DNA of 64,000 nucleotides from Branchiostoma floridae (GCF_000003815.2 NC_049990.1:4142564-4206563); one strand, 5' to 3'; counted from the stretch's first letter, positions 45,401 to 60,400 are shown. Made by a program: numbers and translations. Notes: a model not told the origin generated them from the sequence alone.

Positions 45401-48400
45401 AGGCTGGACTTACACATTTGATTTGTGTTGGTAGAAGTCATTCTGGAACTATTTGAACTGTTAATGTGATTTCCTTCACATTGTTTCACATGTTTATCAG
45501 ATCCCTTTTTGTTGAAAGCAATTGTCCATAATCTTGTACATAAATATGATAGGTCTTCTGACTCAGTCCGTGACATGTCTACTGTCAGAATTTCTGACCA
45601 TAGGCATCATGATTATATGCTATAGTGTCTAGCTACTGATCTACCTACTAGTAAATAAGTGTGATGCCCCCCCCCCCTCCCCACACACACATGTGCTTCA
45701 AGTTGAGCCTTCTGTAGCACTCTCTAATATAGATATCATTTACTAAAGAATGTCTTCTCTTGTGTTTCAGCGTGAGACAGAGTTCCGTTGCCTGCTGAAT
45801 ATTACATGTACTAGTAAACAGAGTAAGGATTGTGTTCCCTTTAGTTTCCTGTTCTGTTCCAGCGGGAGACTGAGTTCCGTTGCCTGCGCCCTGACGCCAA
45901 ACACAAGACGCGCTGCCAGGAGTGTCAGCCCTGCTGCTACTTCAACCTGCTCACCTACTACAACCAGAGGAACACCGAGTCTCTCGTCAAGTGTAAGAAA
46001 AGATTTTGTGTCTTTTTTTAAGTCAAAGAATACTGTATCTTGGCAAGGAGCTAGGTTACTACAAACAAAGGAATACCGAGTCTCTCGTCAAGTGGAAGAC
46101 TTTGTGTCTTTGTTTTAAGTCAATGAAAACTACTTCTTGGTAGGAGCTAGATTACTACAACCAAAGAAACACAGAGTCACTCATTAAGTTTTTTGTTGTT
46201 GTTTAAAATCAAATTCAAAAGGAGCCTGATGTGTATATTTACATCATTACAGATGATATGCAGCTCATACAAATAGTAGCAATCATACTTAATGATACTG
46301 CAATGTAAAGAAGAAAAAAGCGGGACAAGGGTCATAATGATCCTTTTCTTTTCTAGGCACCCGTCTCTCCTTGGAGGCCATCAAGCGCCGCCTGCAGACC
46401 ACCAACAAGTACCAGGAAGAGATGCGCAAGAAGGAGGCCCCCAAACACCCGCTCTTCAAGGCAGAGATCATCCTGGCCATCCCCAATGTTGTGATGCGGC
46501 CCAGCCTGGACGACATCCAGTCCATCCTGAACAAGGCTGTTCAGCACATCCTGAGCATGGCGAAAGTCGTGCCGCAGTGGGCGCACACCCAGTGGCTTCT
46601 TAAGCAGCATCAGAGGGTAACTGAGCTTTGCTTGTTACTGAATGAATAGACTCTTTTTGCACAACCATTGCTTTATTCTCACCAACGCAACCACATCTGA
46701 ACTGTGACACCTTTCCTACAGTACAGTGTGAACCAGTCTGAAGAAGGTGACAGATGGTGAAAATGAACTAAAATGTTTGTGAAAACAAAGCAATGGTTGT
46801 GTAAAGATAGTCTCTTTATTCAGTGACGTACCAACCTGATGAAACTGTTCAAGGAAGATTTGTTACCCGCTCATGCCACTTACTTGGGCCAAAGTTAGTT
46901 GAGATTTAGGGCTAGGGTTAGTGGTGATGCGTCCCAGCCTGGACGACATCCAGTCGATCCTGAACAAGGCTGTGCAGCACATCCTGAGCATGGCAAAAGT
47001 CGTGCCGCAGTGGGCGCACACCCAGTGGCTTCTTAAGCAGCATCAGAGGGTAACCGAGCTTTGAAGATTTGTTACTGAATAAAGAGACTCTTTTTACACA
47101 ACCATTGCTTTATTCTCACCAACGTTTCGATGACCGTCTGTCACTTTCTTCAGAGTAATTCTGACTGGTAGTGTAAAAAGAGTCTTTATTCAGTGATGTA
47201 CCAAACTGATGAAACTGTTCAAGGAAGATTTGTTACCCGCTCATGCCACTTACTTGGGCCAATATCACTTGAGGCTTATATATGGGAGGTCTGTCTCCAA
47301 GACCAGTACTTCCGTGCTGGGACGGAAATTTGCTTGTTGGAACAGAAAATAGTTGTGCAGCATGTCCTGAGCATGGCAAAAGTCGTGCCGCAGTGGGCGC
47401 ACACCCAGTGGCTACTTAAGCAGCATCAGAGGGTAACCGAGCTTTGCTTCGAAGAAGATTTGTTACTGAATATTAAAGAGACTCTTTTTACACACTACCA
47501 TTGCTTTATTCTCACCAACTTATCGGTGACCGACTGTCACCCTTTTCAGGGCAATTCTGACTGGTTGTGTAAAAAGAGTCTCTTTATTCAGTGACGTACC
47601 AAACTGATGAAACAATTCAAGGAAGATTTGTTACCCGCTCATGCCACTTACTTGGGCCAAAGTCTTATCAAATGTTACACAACTTTAGAAAGTCAAAAGT
47701 AGTCAGGAATCGATAAACACAAGGTTAATCTAAGGCAGCATATTGGCCCCTAGAATTTAGGTTCCACATGCTTGTAGTCTGCATTTTTAGGGTAAGCTGC
47801 TAGGGGGTTTGCTACATCTTTTGATGCTGCTGAATCATCAGGAAAAAAAATTGAATGTCGATTGTGAAATATTGACTACTATGTTATGATCTCAAAAGAC
47901 CCCTGACCTCCTTGTCTTAAACTCTTAAAAAACGGCAAAGGCCAATGAGATATAATTTTGAATGAATTTGTAATGAAGGTTTAAAAAATTGATCTAAATA
48001 TCTCAAAATTTGATCAATAATTGCTTGGTTGCTTGATGTAAAACACAATTTTACCCTGCATAATTAAACCTATAGAATCTCAAATTTGTGAAGATACATG
48101 TCTTTGTTTTGTATTTTGGCATTAAATTGTTGTTTTTTCCAGGAATCGGAGGCGGCCCAGGAGATCGGTGAGGATGCTAAGCTGATGCCGGCCTCCTACA
48201 CCAAGACCCTGGACAAGGTCATCACCGAGCACAAGGACATCACCAAGGTCGTGGTGTCCTTGAACTCCATCATCGGAGGCTTCAAGGTGGACTGCCAGGC
48301 CATCCTGGAGGACTTCAACTGCTTCAAGGAGCTGTGGACAGATGTGAGGCTTTTGTATTGGTTTTTTGGTGACGGTGTGATTCAGATGCTGGCGTGTTAC

Positions 48401-51400
48401 ATTGGAAGGGTGATTATACTGGCTATGTAGGCTATGTAGATGAAGATACAGAATTAGGAACCTATCTCAAGACCAGAATTAATGTCATTGGATGAATTGT
48501 TTGATACCTGTTCGTCACACAGTTATGAATTGGTAGTTGCTCACCAAGATTGCTTGTTACTGCAAAGCTTTGTGATAATGAGATGAAGTGTATCATTCAT
48601 AGTAGAGCACATAATGTACATGATTGTGCTCGTGTAAAAGTGCAAGAATACAAAATTGCACAACAAACAAAAATGCACAAAGAAGAATGTGCAATGTACA
48701 TTGAATGCTCTATACTTTGTGGATGGACATGTCCATTGGCATGACTAGGATGTGAAACTTATACATATTCAGCACCAAGGACAGCACCAACTTAAAACAT
48801 TATAAAAACTTCCTTTCTCCTGCTACTGATAAATCAAGTCCCCACAAAAGTACATTGAATCTACAGCATACTTTATGTCCTTTCCCACACCAGGAGCCAG
48901 CTGACACTGTGAAGGAGTTTATGGACTCGAACCCGATCATGTCGGAGTTCGAGGCCCAGCTGCGGTACTACCAGAAGATGCAGACAGACATCGAGGAACT
49001 GCCGGTGAGCTATCGCGTCGGCTCCGTCGTCTTCATGACGGAACCTCTGCAGACTGCACTCATCTCAGGTAAGGCACAATGAAACACAGTGTCATTTGCA
49101 ATGTATTGTGATAGTAACAGTGTTATTTTATATAGGGAAAGACACTTCTTGAATTTGAAGTTTCCAATTGTTATTGACTATCATGCTGCCCATGTCAAAA
49201 ATTCCATTTGTATTGTCCTTGTCTCTATCAGTAGGGCTAGCCCTTTGTAATAGTCACAGACTAGTTGGGCAGCCCTGTCTGTGCGTTTTAAACAGCCAAA
49301 CTAATAGATAAATGAAGTTTCCGACATATCTTTAAACTATCTCATACCTGGGCATTGCCACATTGCTATGTACAAGAAAGCTTGCTTTTTAAAGAAATAA
49401 TGGCAAAAATTTGCTTCCTGCTTAATTCATGATGAGAAAAAAGAATGTAACCATAATGGTATGAATGAATTTTTATCATAGTGTTGACTTGATGAAGTGT
49501 TAAAGCTACTATACTGTACAGTAGATTTCTTTGTCGTACTTATCAGTCAGGTCACATGCAGCTTATACCTACTGTATAAACCTGAATGACAGATGTGTTA
49601 CTCATAAAGGCAGCCTTCTGAGTCTGCAAAAAAAACTAAATGAATCTCCTCCAAAATACTGTCATTTTTGTATCCATATTCATAGAGTGTAAGAACTGGA
49701 AGCGAGCGTTCGGCAAGGCCCTGAACACCAAGGCCAGCAGCGACATGGAGTTCATCTTCAACTTCATCGACGACCTCAGCAAGCGCCTCAGCAGGCCCAT
49801 CAAGGTATTACACAGTCAGACATTTTTGCGATTAAGTTAAAGTTGCCTGCACATATGTAACAGATGCTTAGGGGTGGTGGCCATCTCCATTTCTGTAGCC
49901 ATACATTTGTGCAAGCCACTACAGCAGGGGGCTGGTCTGCTGGTAGTGATGTGTGTTTAACTCCCATACTCTTCCTCATTAGTGGAAAGCAGAGAAAGCA
50001 GCATGTAACATTCTTAAAATCTTTGGTATGACACGGCTGGGATCAAATTCACGACCTTATTGAATGCAAGGCAGACACTATACCCAGATGGCCATTGCAC
50101 CCCTGGTCATTTTTGTGATGCTGGTTGATATATTCTATCCTTAAAACTAGGAGCTGATTTATTGATGAATTGATTGATTGGAATATTGATGAATTGATTG
50201 CCTGTATACTTGCCTTGTGGCTGTTTCAAATTGATATGGCTGGCTTTATGACATGATCCTAAAGATCTTTTGCTCTTCTCCCTGCTGCTTGTCTTGGCTT
50301 CCAGCGATTTGTAAGGAGTTATATGTACAATTGTATATCGGACCAAGACTTGACAAACTGTACTGAAGAAGCTTTCACATTTTCTTTTTCACTGTAACTC
50401 ATTAAGTACACTTCCTAATTGTTAAGCCACTCATAAACACTCACTGGTAGAGTGATATTTGATCACAAGGCACAAAGCAAGGCAACACAACAAGATCCAT
50501 TCCATGATACTGCATGTACTGCATGGTAGTTAAATGTTTATTACATAAATATAGAGAACAGTTTCAACAAGCAATGATAAGTTACTGAAAGTTTTGTCCT
50601 TTATAGATTATTGGTAGTTTTCTCAAAGACAAAATAATGACATTTTACAACAAATGCATTTGCTATATACACACAATGTTTCGTAATAAACAAACTCTGA
50701 CTCCGACCTTCACAGGACCTTGACGACGTGCGTGCAGCCATGGCGTCGCTGGCGGAGATCCGAGAGAACGAGATAAAGATCGACATGACAATCGGGCCCA
50801 TCGAGGAGACGTACATGCTTCTCAACAAGTTTGAGCTGTTCTTCGAGGATGGGAATGCCGAGAGGGTGGACAACCTGCGCTACAGCTGGAACAACCTCCT
50901 GCAACAGGTGTGGTTTCCGCCACTGTTTTATGAAACTGTATGTTTATTGTCAGGCACTATGGCCCATGATGACGAACAAATTCGGAACAATTGACAGTGC
51001 ATTTTTAAAAAACAATAATCTAATACTTAAAATTAAAATACAGTATTCACACTGTATCTCATGTACGTGGTCTGTGTACGACGTAACAATAGTTATTCCA
51101 GAACGTACTTGTGGAAACAACATCAGAGTATGATAGCACTCTTATGAACGGAACATTAAGATTTAAGCCTGGTACCATCTGAGTAGAACCTGCTAGGCTG
51201 AGATGTCATCTAGAAAACTATGAGAGCTAAGGAACCTGCTCACCCATTCAGATTTGTGTACATAATCAAAATAATGTTTATTGAAATCTTTGACTTTTTT
51301 TCCCCCCCACAGATGAAGGATGTTCAGAACCACCTGCTGCAGATCCAGCCGACCTTCAAGGCCGACCTTCTGGCCGGCGTGGTCAAGTTCCAGGAGGACA

Positions 51401-54400
51401 CGAGCTTCTTCTACGGAGACTACGACGGAAAGTTAGTCTTCTTTTTATCATTTTCACTGTGTAATGAAACCATATCACATTATGACCACTTAGTATTGTA
51501 ATATACACATATACAAGCACTCTGCAGCTACGTGGGGCACTGAACTAGCCCTGTTATAAAGACCAAGCTTAAAGGGTACGCACAGATGTATTTCAGACAA
51601 AGTGAAACTTTACAGTTTGCTCATAGTGACGTAAACTGTTAAGTGCATGTTTATTGTTAAAACTTAAGTCGCACAACAGCTGGTGCATAGGGCAGTGCCA
51701 TCTCCATTTCAATAGCCCTTGCATGGGTCACACAACTTTGTGAAAGTATTACAGCAGGGAGCTAATCCACTGGTAGTGTCAGGTGTTAAACTACAATGTG
51801 CCATGCTAGCAAGGGAAAGACAAGCCTGGAAACAGCTCTCCACCTTCATGGTTACCTTGTCCCCCAACAACAACAACCTGGAGGTCAAGGCACTAGGATG
51901 ATGATGATGATAAGGAGTGTTAAACAGAGTAAAGCAGTACATTTTTTGTATGTGTATATTTTTTTTTTATTCAAACATTTAAACAATTAGTACAATATGA
52001 CAAAGAAGTGGCGCACTGAAGTACAAGACTTATTTTGACGCTACCCCTTACATAAAAAAAGCATACCTATTTTACAAAGAGAAATCAAATGTGTATATTT
52101 GTGCCTAATGTAAAGATTTAATGCTTTCTTTTTTGCCCCAGGGGCCCGAATGTCCAGGGCATCCAACCCCGCGAGGCCAGCGACCGCCTTGTCGTCTTCC
52201 AGGCTCGGTTTGATGAGCTGTGGGCCAAGTACAACACCTACTCAGGCGGGGAGGAGCTGTTCGGGCTCTCAGTGCAGGTACTATCGCATGGAACAGTCTG
52301 CCTCAATCTCTAAAGACATGCACGTCCAAATCTGCTTTTAAAACCAAATGCAAGACCTGGCTGGCCTGACCTCTGACCACTCAATTACCATTATTAATAT
52401 ATTCATGCATTATTTATATTAATACTGTTATCATTAGAAGCTTTTATTAGTTATCATTATTGTTATTGTTTACATCAGTTTAACTATGATTATCATTATT
52501 CATTCATTTCATTTATTGTTTGTTAATAGATAATTGAATGAAGACCTTTATTGTACAATTTTGCCCAACCGGGCTAAGTACAGGTCACAACAAGTCAGGA
52601 TATATACATACATAAAAGTGTCACAAATCTAGTCTAACACAAAAGTTCGGCTTCTTCTCGCTTCTTGGTAATAGTGAAAATGTAGGACTGTATGGGTTAA
52701 TTTTCTGTTTGTATGTCGGACTCCCCATATGTACATGTTTCATTTCAATTTATGTAATGCAGGGCCCCACTACCAAGCAGTGTAAATCACTGAGTGGGCT
52801 ACCATGGGTAAAAAATGACAGAAATAACTAATTAAAATAAAACCGTGCAGGAATATCCAGACCTGCAGCGCATACGGCGCGAACTTGCGCTGTCCCAGAA
52901 GCTGTACGGGCTCTACAACACGGTCATCGAGAGTGTGAGCGGGTACTACGACATCCTGTGGAGCGAAGTGGACATTGAGAAGATCAACGGAGAACTTCTC
53001 GACTTCCAGAACAAGTGAGTGGTTGTAGATGAAATTCGTAGAACTAGACAGGCAACATTTGCAAGCTAATACAGCATAGGTTGTCACCGCTAGGATATAA
53101 ATAAAACTGTCTCCAACAGGACCTCTTCAGTGTGACTGATAAAAGACACCGAATGGCTGTATGAAACATCTGCCCGTTTCCAAATTTAGTTGCTTGAGTA
53201 ACTGCTTTTGGGCGTATTCTATTACCTGGATGTCCAACCTTCATCGACAAATACAGCATATTTCAACCATCCCCCAACCCATAAGATTTACCAAATCTTT
53301 TTCACTACTCAAGGTGTCGTAAGTTACCCAAGGGCTTGAAGGAGTGGCAGGCTAATTTGAAGATCTTAAAAGGAGATCAACGACTTCAGCAAGACGATCC
53401 CGCTTCTTGAGATGATGTCAAACAACGCCCTGAGATATTTCCTCCATTTTCTTAAGATTAACAGGCATTATATTTCTTTTTTTCCGCAAGGTGTCGCAAG
53501 TTACCCAAGGGCCTAAAGGAGTGGCAGGCTTTTGAAGATCTTAAGAAGAAGATCGACGACTTCAGCGAGACGATCCCGCTTCTTGAGATGATGTCGAACA
53601 ACGCCATGATGCCACGCCACTGGGACCGCCTGTCCCAGATCACAAACACCACCTTCGACGTCGACAACGAGAACTTCCAGCTCCGCAACATCATGGAGGC
53701 TCCTCTGCTGGAGAACAGGGAGGACATCGAGGTAAAATAGACGTTTAACAGAAGGAAGGAAAAATTCCATGGTACTGAAGTCAAAAGTACCACATTCTGG
53801 AAACTAGCATCCGCTACGTTTCACATGCTTTAGTGAGATATTTGTATGCAAGCTAGGAGGTATTTGAAAAAAAACAGCTTTGAACCCCTAAGGAATATTA
53901 GCCCAAGTCAGGGTAGTAGAACTTCAGTTATGAAATTGGGCACTTTTCTTTCAAATTGTAATAAGATGAAGCAACTCTATTCCATTCCGCACCAACAATC
54001 AATTAGCAAATATTCAATGCCACAGTGGTGCAAGGACGCCGTGAAGTCTAATTTTTGTGGGTTATAATATATTACATTTTTTAGCGAATCCTAGCAAGAC
54101 TTGTTTCTGTGCCGTTTATAACCGTTCGAAGTATGAAATGATTATGTAGGTGTGGGAATATAGTGCAATAGATTCGTACAGATTGCCTTATCCAGATTAT
54201 TTCCACTTTTGTCGCTATAATATTGCTTATAAATAGGTTGCATTTAACATGCAGTGTAGAGAAATTTAGCAACACATAAAAAGAATCTGAAAGTCCCCAT
54301 CTCCTACCCCAGGACACCTGCATCGCAGCCATCAAGGAGAGAGACATTGAGGGCAAGCTGAAGCAGGTGATCGCGGAGTGGAGCGCCCAAAGTCTGTCGT

Positions 54401-57400
54401 TCGGACAGTTCAAGTCGCGCGGCGAGCTCCTGCTGAAGGGTAACGAGACGTCTGAGATCATTGTGTTTCTGGAGGACAGCCTGATGATCCTGTCATCGCT
54501 CATGAGTAACAGGTGAGGAAATATTCTGTATTTTCCAAACCTCAGTTCAATAGTCAAAACTCAGGGGAAACACAGGGGAAACACACCCAACAGAAGAGGA
54601 GATATCTCCTGTGCGCATCTTCATTTTTCCCCTACTCTGATGGTAATCAATCACTAGAAAAGCAGACCTTTATTGGTTCTGACACCAATTACAAAGAAAA
54701 AAGTGCTACAAAATATATCTAGTTTTTAGCCTTTTTGTTGTATTTTTTATGGACAGATGACACATTCTTCCAGTATTGGAGACTAATTTTCTACGACATG
54801 TAACTTCTGCTTACCTGTAAGTTTACTAAGATATGAAGAGTGAAGAAACCGCAAATCTCACTTTTTCATTTATTTGTATGATTGTACATTCAAATGAACA
54901 TGAACTTATTGCTCGTTTTCCCCTGGCACCAGGTACAACGCCCCGTTCAAGCCGACCATCCAGCAGTGGGTGCAGAAGCTGTCCCAGACCAGTGAGATCA
55001 TCGAGAACTGGCTGGTGGTGCAGAACCTCTGGGTCTACCTGGAGGCCGTGTTTGTGGGGGGCGACATCGCCAAACAGCTGCCACAGGTCAGTGTATAACA
55101 CGTAATGTGCGTCTGAAAGACTGCATCTTGTAAAGTTAGATGTACTTTGAAAGTCATCTGTTTGAAATTGATTTTTGCATTGAAAAACATGAAATTGCCA
55201 CTAAGTTGATTTCACATTGTTTATAGTACCTACAGTATTACCATTAACATATTGCTTGTCATTGGACTGCTATGTACAGTGTACTATCATAAATCTGAAA
55301 CTTTCAAACTTCAACACAATGTACCAGTTCACCAAAAACAGGCTGCAATGCTTAGTAAAATATGCGTATGGAGGGGAGAAATAGTGACAGAAGTAGCAAT
55401 CAAAACTGCATTAAATGATATCGATTCTGTTTGGGAGTATAATTTGTAAAGCTGGTGTAAGGTCTGATGTCAGAAAGGTTAAATGCAGACTGTCTAACCA
55501 AAGAAGGAGTCTCCCATGCCTGAAATGTGGTTTTGATCATTCCTGACTGGTTGTTGTTTTCCTCCTCTAGGAAGCAAAACGGTTCAGCAACATCGACAAG
55601 TCATGGATCAAGATCATGCAGCGCGCTCACGAGAACCCGAACGTGGTGGCGTGCTGCACGGGAGACGACACCATGAGCCAGCTGCTGCCACATCTGCTGG
55701 AGCAGCTCGAGCTGTGTCAGAAGTCACTCACTGGTGAGGACATGTGTGTGTGTGTGTCTGTCTGTCTGTGTGTGTGTGTGACTGTGTGTGTTTGTGCAGG
55801 CATGAGTGTGTGGGTGCGTATGTGTGTGTTTGTGGTGGCGTGCTGCACAGGAGACGTCACGATGAGTCAGCTGCTGCCACATCTGCTGGAGCAGCTCGAG
55901 CTGTGTCAGAAGTCACTCACTGGTGAGGGAGAGTGTGTGTGTGTGTGTGTGTCTCTGTCTGTGTGCATGGAAGGTAGAGGAACTTGCATGTCTAAAAAGT
56001 CCTGCCCTCACATCTACTAAAACAACTGGCCATCTGTGTCAGAAGTCTCTGACCAGAAGGTTTATCAGACTCTTTTATGGATCAGGTAGGAAACTACCTT
56101 TGGTTACAGCAGTCGTGATGGGCTGAAAACACTGAGATGTGTATCATAGCTGTCTATTGTGTGGAGTTTGAACGGGAGTGGAGTTAACATTACTTCACAA
56201 AAGTCTATCTGGACAAAGAATTGTTTGCTCAAGGAAGTTGCTTTTCCTTAAAAGGTAGAAATTCAGAAGAAACGAGTGATGAACCCTTGACTATCACAGA
56301 ATACTGCAGATCAATTTAGCTATTGTCTATGACTGTTATGGTGTGGTGGGTTGCAGTGTATATTGATGTATTCCGTTTTCTCCCAGGCTACCTTGAGAAG
56401 AAGCGTCTGATTTTCCCGCGGTTCTTCTTCGTGTCTGACCCGGCCCTGCTGGAGATCCTCGGCCAGGCCAGCGACTCCCACACCATCCAGAGCCACCTCC
56501 TCAGCCTGTTTGACAACGTCTACAGGGTCGACTTCCACGAGAAGGAATACGACAAGATCCTCGCCATCAACTCACAGGTGGGTGCAAACACAAATACATT
56601 GAGCACTTTCCAACAAATCGAGAGTTTGCAGACAGGGCCATCCAGTTGAAATAAAGGTTACAGGGCTCGAAATACTGGGTGCATGTGCACCCAGGTGCAC
56701 CTAAAATTGGAGCTGTGCACCCAATTATTTTCTTAGGTTTATGTATGTAAAGATATCAAAGTAAACTAGTATACAACATATTCTTGTTAACATAATCTAA
56801 GTCAGAAAGCGTGATAAAAATGTCTGTCATGGTACTTGTTTAAGAATTTGATAGCTTGCAAGTAAGTTTTATTATTAGGTTATTACTTAAATTTATGTGG
56901 TGCACCCAAAATGTTTTTAGTGCACCCAATTTTTTATGCTGGGTGCACCAGTGCACCTAATCCCCAAAACAAATTTCGAGCCCTGGGTTATGTATGACTG
57001 TATTTAATATACAGTGTCAAAAGTGATAAATTTCTAATGCACTGAGGGGAGTTTAGTGTCTTAATAGTAAGCTTAAGCCCCATACTTTTAATTCTTTTAC
57101 AGTATGTGTCAATCAATCAATCACTGCTAATCTGTATACCAAATGACAGAAAAACAAACTCACTGCACGTAAAGCAGTGGATGAGAAGATGCCAGATCAT
57201 CGTCCAACATCCAAGGTCCTACTAGTACTTTTGATACATGTACCTTATTTTGTTGATGTTTGGCTTTAGAGACTTTTAGCCAATTTCCCAACTTATATTT
57301 CAACAGGAAGGAGAGAAGGTTGAACTTGTCGAGCCTGTGGTCGCCCAAGGAAACGTTGAGTTGTGGCTGGGGAAGCTTCAGGAGGTCCAGCAGAAGTCCA

Positions 57401-60400
57401 TCCACAGTGTGACACGCAGCGCCTCTCTCGCCATCGCAGACCAGGGCTTCAAGCTTGTTGAGTTTGAGAACATGTTCCCTGCACAGGTGAATGTGAATGA
57501 TAACAACTCAGGGTTGTCTCCAGCTTTAAATATTTTTTCTGTCCTACTCATAGTCCACCGTCGTAGATGGTTCCTCTCTGGCCACATTCTCCGTATGCCA
57601 CCACAAAAGTTCCTCAACATCGGGTTTAGTAAGAAACTCCAACCAAGGCTAGGAAGGCCACGTGAAGGCCTCCTCAGCAGTCTAATAGACGACTGTAAGC
57701 TACATCTCAACCAGAACATTAGACTTGAGACTCATGTGTTAAGATATTTAAGGGAAACAGCAGCAAACAGAAGACGATGGGAGGAATTGTACAAGGACGT
57801 ACACTGATTTGGTTATCGAATCGGATGACGATTTGTTTTTCTGTCTATCTATAACTAAGAACAGCTATTATTATTATTATTACTCATAGTTTGGGAGCTT
57901 GTGATGTTCATTATAGTTGTTGAATCTGTCATTTTAGGCTTATGAAAACACATTTTCATGAATTTCGCGTATTGAAGATTTTTGGGACGAAAAGGGTAAA
58001 ATTTTTGTCTGTCCCAACTAGCAAATTTACATCCCAGGATGGAGGGACGAGTCTGCCCTGTAACAACTCAACAGTTTCCAGCCATTATTTTTTACGTATT
58101 AAAATTGTCTAAGCTATCCTCATATCAATTTCAGTTCAGGTCATTGTTTCTTGAAATGTAGGCAAGGTTTAGAGTCATAAGTTTGATAACAGAAGACAGA
58201 GGGTATAGGCACTCAAAAAGGAAAGCATATTTAAAAATTTGGTTTGGTTTTGGATTGAAACATACAAAGTAATGGTTGCCATTGTCAAGTCTATTACTTA
58301 ACAAGGCAACTCACTTAGATGGACAACATTTCTACTTTGTCCTAAAAGTCTGACTAACAGTTATTTTTGTATTAATTCAAACTTTGTATATTTTCCCCAT
58401 CACAGATTGGCCTGCTTGGTATCCAAATGCTCTGGACCAGAGACTCTGAGGAGGCTCTGTCAAATGCAAGAACAGACAAGAAGGTTTGTCTATCTTAGTC
58501 TAATCTAAGATTATTGATAAGAACCTTTGCTTTTGTCCTGCTTTTTGACTCAAAGGTCTAGACTTTGTCTGTAAGGGTTGCAGTCAGTAGGTTGGGGTAT
58601 TGTAGGGTAATACATTTCAACCAAGTCTGTCCCTGGTGCTGAAAATATGATTGTACAGTGTTCACCATTGGAAATATACAACTATACTGGAAATTGTACT
58701 TGCCTACTGTTGGACAATTTGTCAGCATACAGAAAGTGGATATTGAATTTAATCTATCCTATCAGCCACTTGTTATAAGTAAATTCTATAGAATTCCATT
58801 GGGATGCATTTTTTACCTTGGACATGAACCTGCATGCACAGGTACTTTACACAATCATGTGGTGCAAAAGAAGACCAGTGAAAAAATCCTTCAGTAATTT
58901 AAACCTGGATTATTTGACATTTTTTTAAAAATTCATATCCACTCTGTAGGTTATGCAAACGACCAACCAGAACTTCTTAGACATGCTGAACATGTTGATT
59001 GACATGACGACGGAGGACCTGTCCAAGTATGAGCGCACCAAGTATGAGACACTCATCACCATCCATGTCCACCAGAGGGACATCTTCGACGATCTGGTAA
59101 GATTTTCTTTCACATACTACTTATTATATATTACTTAGTAAGGTTCTTTAGGCACAACCAGGGAGTACTTACATCTAATCTTTCAATGTCTGTCATACAC
59201 CATCATCAGGGTTAAAATGACTGGATCAGATTCTTGCTGCTTCTTATATGCCTGATGATGGTGTCCGACAGACATCGAAACGTTGGAAGTAAATACTCCC
59301 TGGTTGTGTCCAAAGAAACTTACTATATGAATAATTGCCAACCTGATGAAGTTATTTACGGATACATATTACATTCCTTGTCTTGCATAGGTTAGTCACA
59401 TGTTTGCACTTCAGCTGTGGAGTTTTATGTCAGATCTCTAGGTACTTTTGTCCTGTGGAGGCTTAGATGTAATCAGTGGATGTCTCATCTGATGTCAATA
59501 CTTTCAAATTTAATTGTTTCCTATCTTTTTCTTTCCAGGTCCGCATGCACATCAGGACCCCCTCAGACTTTGAGTGGCTGAAGCAGTCTCGGTTCTACTA
59601 CAACGAGGACATGGACAAATGTGTGATCTCTATCACAGACGTCGACTTCCAGTACTGTAACGAGTATGTCGGCTGCACGGAGCGTCTTGTCATCACACCA
59701 CTCACTGACAGGTACTTATTTGATATTTATTGTCTCTGCCATTGGCAAAATCTGTCACAAGTGGTAGATGGTAATGTGTAATTCTACCAAAACGTGATTT
59801 GTTTATTTGTTTATTTGAATTCATCACACAGTGATTGGGAGGGCAAAACAGGTTCGAACAACCTTTACAAGTTGCCCTCCCTCACATAAAAATGACACCA
59901 GTACATACAAATCAATAACATACAAGCAACAACATCAATACATACAATACAGGTCATAATACAGGTCATATATATATATGGAAAGCATAATCTGGGTAGC
60001 ACTACTTGTGATGTTTTTGTAACTGTGTTGGTGGACACCATACCTCCAGAAGCTGAAGATGGACCTAGTATGATATTTGGGGTTGCGTCTACATGTACAA
60101 TGTAGGTGTCAAGAAAAAAGCATTAGTTGATTTTGGGCTACTTAGGAACTCCCTATGGTACTGCAGTAGAACTCCCAGTTTTGATAAATTTTAAATGTTT
60201 TCTACTTTTGCATGTTTTTTTTTACTCAATATTCATAACAAGACTTGAAGGCCACTACAAGGTTACGGGCTATGATAATGTGCCTAGGATCACACATTCT
60301 CTTCTCCTTAGTCAGAAACATGATTGTCAGTAAGTTTGACTTGATCCTGACAGATTTTAATTTCCTCTCACAGATGCTACATCACCCTGGCCCAGGCCAT

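Noticed and set aside
57337..57807. Long exon 38 reading through to 57807
   Set aside because: Dynein homology stops exactly at NMFPAQ with a donor at 57487; the rest is a retrotransposon fragment and exon 39 continues the dynein sequence.
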